Both the position numbers and the translations under genes were made by a program. A DNA stretch of 9,852 nt from a halophilic archaeon J07HX64 (lineage in GTDB: Archaea > Halobacteriota > Halobacteria > Halobacteriales > Haloarculaceae), in the NCBI GenBank assembly GCA_000416085.1, contig KE356579.1, positions 1,220,264 through 1,230,115 on the forward strand, written 5' to 3'. Below the pieces are notes generated by a model that was not told where the DNA came from, searched no databases, and saw nothing but the letters and a program-made list of their open reading frames with translations. Below, piece after piece: positions 6,435 through 9,852 of this stretch (positions within the stretch are counted from its first letter, which is position 1; each line of letters begins with the position of its first letter).

Positions 6435-6480
6435 ACAGGAGCAGGTGAACTGACTGTGACTGTCACCTGGCCGGTCCTGT
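6435..6480. repeat. Nested inverted repeat, possible hairpin
   Basis: Outer arms ACAGGA (6435-6440) and TCCTGT (6475-6480) enclose inner arms CAGGTGA (6442-6448) and TCACCTG (6463-6469) around a 14-base loop. The arms sit almost in register, so RNA from either strand could fold into a two-part stem. A further small inverted repeat, CCTGT/ACAGG, follows at 6476-6490 and would compete with the outer stem. Confidence 0.4.
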
Positions 6481-6693
6481 CTGTCACAGGCTATCCGAGT
6501 CTCGTATCATAGCGTTCCGATATCACAGGAGGGGAACTCATTAGTGAGTTGATGCCGTACGTTGACCCGACAGAGGCTCACGCGTCCGAACGAGCAGTGA
6601 AAACGGTACCGAGTAACGGCGAGGGGCCCTCCATCTGCTGAGTCGACCCCGGTAGGAGCAGGCGACGACGCGTCCCCCAGGGCACCGGTGTCA

Positions 6694-6709
6694 GAACACC
6701 ACGGTGTTC
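6694..6709. promoter_or_regulatory. Perfect 16-bp palindrome, possible operator
   Basis: GAACACC and GGTGTTC flank two bases (AC). Size and symmetry fit the site of a dimeric regulator. An overlapping alternative pairing, GGTGT (6687-6691) with ACACC (6696-6700), is also possible. It lies 206 bp before the lipoprotein start, and no regulator gene is next to it. Confidence 0.35.
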
Positions 6710-6716
6710 AAAACCA

Positions 6717-6743
6717 GTTCCTGTCAAACCGCCCGGCAGGAAC
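6717..6743. repeat. Inverted repeat with 13-base loop
   Basis: GTTCCTG (6717-6723) and CAGGAAC (6737-6743) would form a 7-bp stem. It lies 8 bp after the 16-bp palindrome, so the two may form one regulatory element. No T-run follows, which argues against a terminator. Confidence 0.35.
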
Positions 6744-6914
6744 GGGACGGGACACACAAAGGGAGCCGATGTACGCAGGTTCGAACCCCGCCTCGCCCGA
6801 CCAGCATCCACACGAGACGTGACACGGACAGACCGAGCAACCGATACCAGTTACACGTCGTGAAAGAGACCGGGTCGCACCTCGGTCACCACGAGCACAA
6901 CAGAGATACAACTC

Positions 6915-7652
6915 ATGAATCGAAGACAGTTCGTCGCAACGAGCATCACGGCGGCACTCACAGCAGCAGGTACAGCAGGATGTCTCGGGGTCCTGAGCGA
7001 AGACAACGCACCGCCACCCCGACGATCGAACCTTCTCACGGATATCGCTGTCCGGTCGGGACAGCTCCAAGTCGAGTTCGTGAGCCCCGACGAGCGGTGG
7101 CTGATGTCCCGCCGGAATCTGGATACAACAACAGGTTCGACCGACGAGGCAACCCGAGATAGCGGGCTGTCGATCGATGCACTCTCACCGGTCGGCACGG
7201 CCGCGGCGAAGGGGCGTGGAGCAACCGGTCGTGGGGCGAGTGGGCGAACGGGCGGCGCCGGGTCTGCCCCTCGAACAAACAACGGGTTCGCGTGGTTTTT
7301 CGGCGGAGCGTACGTCTCCTCGTGGTACCGCAACAACGAGGAGGCGGTGACACAGTACCCTGTCGAGATCGAACAGGTGGGGGTCGCGCGACTCGGAGAC
7401 AACGAAACCTTCCGCGAGATCGACCCCGGTCCCGGCCCCGTCGGGTGGGACAACACGTACAGCGCCCGCGCCGAGACACTCGATATCGACCGAACACTCT
7501 CGGAGGGATGGTACCGCGTCGGTGCGAACGTCGTCGCCGACGGCGCCGACGGTGCCGCCGACCTCGGCTGGGAGTCGTTCGACGTTCGACTCCAGACAGA
7601 CGACTCCGCGCTCGAGATCACCGAACAGTGGAAGGTATCACCGCGAATCTGA
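6915..7652 (+). CDS. Tat-exported lipoprotein of a polyamine-synthase-like operon
   Basis: A 245-residue protein starting with a twin-arginine signal (MNRRQFVATS, Arg3-Arg4), a hydrophobic stretch and a lipobox ending at Cys23 (TAGC), so the mature protein should be anchored by a lipid to the outer face of the membrane. Residues 99-120 form a linker rich in Gly and Arg (KGRGATGRGASGRTGG). It is followed by a folded region with FAWFFGGAYVSSWYRNN (125-141), VGVARLG, PGPGPVGWDN (171-180) and a last beta-rich stretch ending TEQWKVSPRI. I know no named family for it. It lies 66 nt before the membrane synthase-like gene on the same strand, so they probably share a transcript. Bacterial clusters with the same synthase type and DUF2617 often also include a small lipoprotein (DUF4247), which might be a functional counterpart; I see no direct similarity. 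Confidence 0.85.
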   Translation: MNRRQFVATSITAALTAAGTAGCLGVLSEDNAPPPRRSNLLTDIAVRSGQLQVEFVSPDERWLMSRRNLDTTTGSTDEATRDSGLSIDALSPVGTAAAKGRGATGRGASGRTGGAGSAPRTNNGFAWFFGGAYVSSWYRNNEEAVTQYPVEIEQVGVARLGDNETFREIDPGPGPVGWDNTYSARAETLDIDRTLSEGWYRVGANVVADGADGAADLGWESFDVRLQTDDSALEITEQWKVSPRI

Positions 7653-7718
7653 GCCGGGAGAACTCACCAACAGACGACTGTACAGCCACCACACCGAATC
7701 TCAGCTCACACACAGTCC

Positions 7719-9503
7719 ATGCAGATACCAGCACTCCTCAGGTCGAAACAGGCCGCGCTGCACGTCGTGACAGTTGTTGTCGCGCTGTGTAGCTTCGCGT
7801 ACGAACTCGCGTACGCGGAGTTGTTGACAGTCCTGTACGGCGGGACCGTGACACAGTACGGCCTCACGATCGGGCTGTTTTTCTTCTCACTCGGCGTCGG
7901 TTCGTACCTCGCTCGCCACCTCGACGACAGCAGGGAGTCGAACTTCTTCCGCACGGAGCTGTATATCGGTGTTATCGCTCCGCTGGGAGTGCTGTTTGTC
8001 GTCTGGGTGAACGCGGGGCAGGCACTCGCCGCTCTCCCGCCACTGGTCGAACAGGTTGTCGTCCGTATCCCGGTTGTCTTGGTCGGGGTTCTGTCCGGAC
8101 TCGAGTTGCCGATGTTGCTCTCGATGGTTGAGGACGAGTCAGACACGACAGGCCGACTCTCGGATGGGGTTCGCACCTTCGTGTCGGGTGTCGACACGGC
8201 GGCGTACAGAGCCGCCTCGCTGATCTTTCACACCTCACGTGACGGAAACGAGTACAACATCTACTCCTCGGTCCTCGCGATGGACTACCTCGGCGGTCTC
8301 CTCGGAGCGCTCGCCTTCGTGTTCTACCTGTACCCGGAGGTCGGACTCGTCGGCTCCGTCGCCGGATTAGCCTTTTTGAACTGTCTCGCCGCGCTGTTGT
8401 TCAGCCTCCGGTTCAGCGCACACGGGTGGAACCGCTTCTCCGCCGACCGGAGTGTCGTCACACACGAACGTGTCTCGGCTGTCGTCGTCTGTGTCCTCCT
8501 CACAGTCGTCCTTGGCGGTGCACTCGCTCAGAACGAGGCTGTCAACAACGAGGTCACAAGCTACTACATGGAGAACGCGATCGAACAGGAGTACCCCCGC
8601 GATACGATCGAGGCGACTGTCACCGACCAGTACACGACAGAGTACCAGCAGGTCACCTACTACGACCGAACCTGGGTCGGTGAGGGAAACAACACCGCCT
8701 TTCCCGGGAAGTCAGAGCAGTGTCTCCGGCTCGGAACCGCGATCCAGTTGTGTGAGAGTTGGGCCGAGTCCTATCATCACGGACTGGTCGACGTTCCACT
8801 TTCGATGTACGAAAACTCGACCGACACCGACGTACTCGTGCTCGGCGGCGGTGACTGGATCGCGGCCAATAATCTCCGGGAACACAACGTGAGTGTCGAC
8901 CTCGTCGACGTGGACTCTGCGTTCATGCAGCAGGCAAAAACCGACGACCTACTCGAACGGTATCACGAGGATGCGTACGAGTACGAGCACCTCACCGTCT
9001 ACCAGCAGGATGCCTTCGAGTTCCTCGAGACGACAACAGATACGTACGACCTGATTCTGCTCGATCTTCCCGGCGCAACAGACGATGACCTGTTGCACCT
9101 GTACTCGACCGAGTTCTACTCGCTTCTCACCGAGCGACTCAGCCCGGACGGTGTCGTCGGAACGTGGGCGTACACACAGTACGCGTACCCGGAACACTAC
9201 CACACGTACATGAACACACTCGCGGAGGCTGGGTTCTCGAACGTCCTCGATTACTGGGCGTACGACGACCTCAACAACGACGGTAACAGACAACTCGGTG
9301 AGCGGTTCTTCCTGCTCACACCCGACGGAGCACAACCGAGCATCGACCCGGCGAACGGGAGCGCGTACGTCCGACAACACGACGACTCCTACAACGCCAC
9401 CGCCTGGACGACAACACCGACCTACGAGGGCTACGAACCGAGTAGTATCTTCCAGCCGAACTACAACCTCATCATCGAGCAACGGGTCACAGATGACAAC
9501 TAA
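7719..9503 (+). CDS. Seven-helix membrane protein with spermidine-synthase-like domain
   Basis: A 594-residue protein in two parts. Seven hydrophobic segments (about 13-36, 45-65, 79-99, 113-136, 185-206, 208-231, 250-270) carry the signature of membrane-bound synthase relatives (AYELAYAELL, then IGLFFFSLGVGSYL). Residues 275-535 follow the spermidine synthase fold: TTEYQQV, LRLGTAIQL, SYHHGLV, the nucleotide loop VLVLGGGD (372-379), VDLVDVD, QDAFEFL, YDLILLDLP and LYSTEFYSLL, ending with SIFQPNYNL. Classic enzymes transfer an aminopropyl group from decarboxylated S-adenosylmethionine to putrescine. Here the DE..YHE residues read WAESYHH (348-354), and the second Asp of the D-x-x-D-P motif is Gly452 (DLPGATDD), so that activity is doubtful; the GGGD loop remains, so binding an S-adenosylmethionine-type ligand is plausible. 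The next gene overlaps its end by 11 nt. Confidence 0.88.
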   Translation: MQIPALLRSKQAALHVVTVVVALCSFAYELAYAELLTVLYGGTVTQYGLTIGLFFFSLGVGSYLARHLDDSRESNFFRTELYIGVIAPLGVLFVVWVNAGQALAALPPLVEQVVVRIPVVLVGVLSGLELPMLLSMVEDESDTTGRLSDGVRTFVSGVDTAAYRAASLIFHTSRDGNEYNIYSSVLAMDYLGGLLGALAFVFYLYPEVGLVGSVAGLAFLNCLAALLFSLRFSAHGWNRFSADRSVVTHERVSAVVVCVLLTVVLGGALAQNEAVNNEVTSYYMENAIEQEYPRDTIEATVTDQYTTEYQQVTYYDRTWVGEGNNTAFPGKSEQCLRLGTAIQLCESWAESYHHGLVDVPLSMYENSTDTDVLVLGGGDWIAANNLREHNVSVDLVDVDSAFMQQAKTDDLLERYHEDAYEYEHLTVYQQDAFEFLETTTDTYDLILLDLPGATDDDLLHLYSTEFYSLLTERLSPDGVVGTWAYTQYAYPEHYHTYMNTLAEAGFSNVLDYWAYDDLNNDGNRQLGERFFLLTPDGAQPSIDPANGSAYVRQHDDSYNATAWTTTPTYEGYEPSSIFQPNYNLIIEQRVTDDN

Positions 9504-9852
9504 CAGCCTCTACGTCGAGTATCCGGCGGAGTCGGCCTGTCCCGACGCGATGGACGTAAAGAAAACGGAGACGTTCGCCGTGCTCGGTGAGCGTTTCACG
9601 TTTCGCATCATCGGGAACTCACACGTTATCACCGCCCCGGCGCTCGGGTTCGCCGAACTCGTCTCGTGCAGGCCGCTCGGTGAACACCCGACAACAGAGG
9701 TCCCACTCACGCAGGGGTACCACAACACAGTAACTGCTCGGACAGGACCGGTTACCGTGCAGACGAGCATCCGGTGTCTCCCACTCGATGCCTTTCCGCG
9801 ACGGAGCGAGTTCAGCCTGCAGTACCGGTTGCCGAGGATGCCTACACGACGA
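9493..9852 (+). CDS. DUF2617 family protein, cut by the window end
   Basis: From ATG 9493 the frame is open to the last base, giving 120 residues of a protein usually about 160-180 long. Residues 35-46 (FTFRIIGNSHVI) and 55-59 (ELVSC) match the family pattern in which a strand is followed by LxGxSHxV and later ETVAC. The ATG lies inside the end of the synthase-like gene (11-nt overlap) with no Shine-Dalgarno site, so translational coupling is likely. DUF2617 proteins have no known reaction, but in bacteria they sit beside membrane spermidine-synthase-like proteins and DUF350/DUF4178 proteins, so they are presumed to act with the synthase. I recognise the family from memory of its motif. Confidence 0.75.
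   Translation, partial: MTTNSLYVEYPAESACPDAMDVKKTETFAVLGERFTFRIIGNSHVITAPALGFAELVSCRPLGEHPTTEVPLTQGYHNTVTARTGPVTVQTSIRCLPLDAFPRRSEFSLQYRLPRMPTRR

Larger units (their letters stand above)
6309..6914. other. Long spacer with inverted repeats upstream of the lipoprotein operon
   Basis: No convincing gene. It holds three inverted-repeat structures (listed separately) and a stretch at 6775-6799 resembling the 3' end of a tRNA (T-arm and acceptor strand) without the rest. A 29-codon frame at 6552-6641 follows a GGAGGGG (6531-6537), but its product is unremarkable. A frame around 6360-6510 ends with TVTVTWPVLSVTGYPSLVS and could be a gene remnant. No clear TATA box lies close to ATG 6915, so the operon's promoter is probably further upstream within this spacer. 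Confidence 0.4.

Noticed and set aside
6775..6799. A complete tRNA gene
   Set aside because: Only a T-arm and one acceptor strand can be found; no D-arm, anticodon arm or 5' acceptor strand in the right place.
6851..7621. Long open frame on the - strand opposite the lipoprotein gene
   Set aside because: It is Ser/Pro/Arg-rich low-complexity sequence mirroring a clear Tat lipoprotein on the + strand; a typical antisense shadow in GC-rich DNA.
8949..9482. Long open frame on the - strand opposite the synthase-like gene
   Set aside because: Val/Arg-rich without domains, and the + strand carries recognisable synthase motifs throughout this stretch.
1..9852. CRISPR array, insertion sequence or replication origin
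   Set aside because: No regularly spaced repeats, transposase frame, terminal inverted repeats or Orc/Cdc6-type gene with repeated origin boxes could be found.

Overview
The window looks like chromosomal or megaplasmid DNA from a halophilic archaeon (class Halobacteria). The reading frames are rich in Asp/Glu and poor in Lys. There is a Tat-dependent lipoprotein, a small two-knuckle zinc-ribbon protein typical of the group, a DUF433/DUF5615 pair, and A/T-rich archaeal TATA boxes about 25 nt upstream of start codons, as expected for leaderless transcripts. This assignment rests on composition and protein style, not on a marker gene.

The left third (1-3945) is mostly a gene graveyard. After about 780 bases with no convincing gene come, on the + strand, a frameshifted small membrane protein (785-1128), a frameshifted helix-turn-helix-like protein running into a PD-(D/E)XK-like domain (1132-2008), and an intact DUF433 antitoxin-like gene (2130-2405) followed by its DUF5615 PIN-like partner broken by two in-frame TAG codons (2408-2740). 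On the - strand are a frameshifted three-helix membrane protein with a well-preserved TATA box (3081-3498) and a SWIM zinc-finger gene whose frame breaks between the CxC and the CKH of the zinc site (3623-3945).

The middle holds one large healthy gene, a 12-helix MFS transporter on the - strand (3991-5277). Beyond it lie two more decayed + strand frames: an unrecognised acidic protein with two internal stops (5309-5707) and a fragment resembling the TrkA-N/RCK nucleotide-binding fold (5866-6127). A compact - strand zinc-ribbon gene follows (6125-6271). A 640-base region containing several inverted repeats (6272-6914) separates this from the next block.

The right third is an intact + strand operon: a Tat lipoprotein with a Gly/Arg-rich linker (6915-7652), a seven-helix membrane protein fused to a spermidine-synthase-like domain (7719-9503), and a DUF2617 protein overlapping it by 11 nt and cut by the window end (9493-9852). 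Spermidine-synthase-like membrane proteins and DUF2617 also occur together in bacterial envelope-associated gene clusters, so this looks like an archaeal version of that poorly understood module. The synthase domain has lost or changed several residues needed for polyamine aminopropyl transfer, so its real reaction is open. This operon is the most interesting part of the window.
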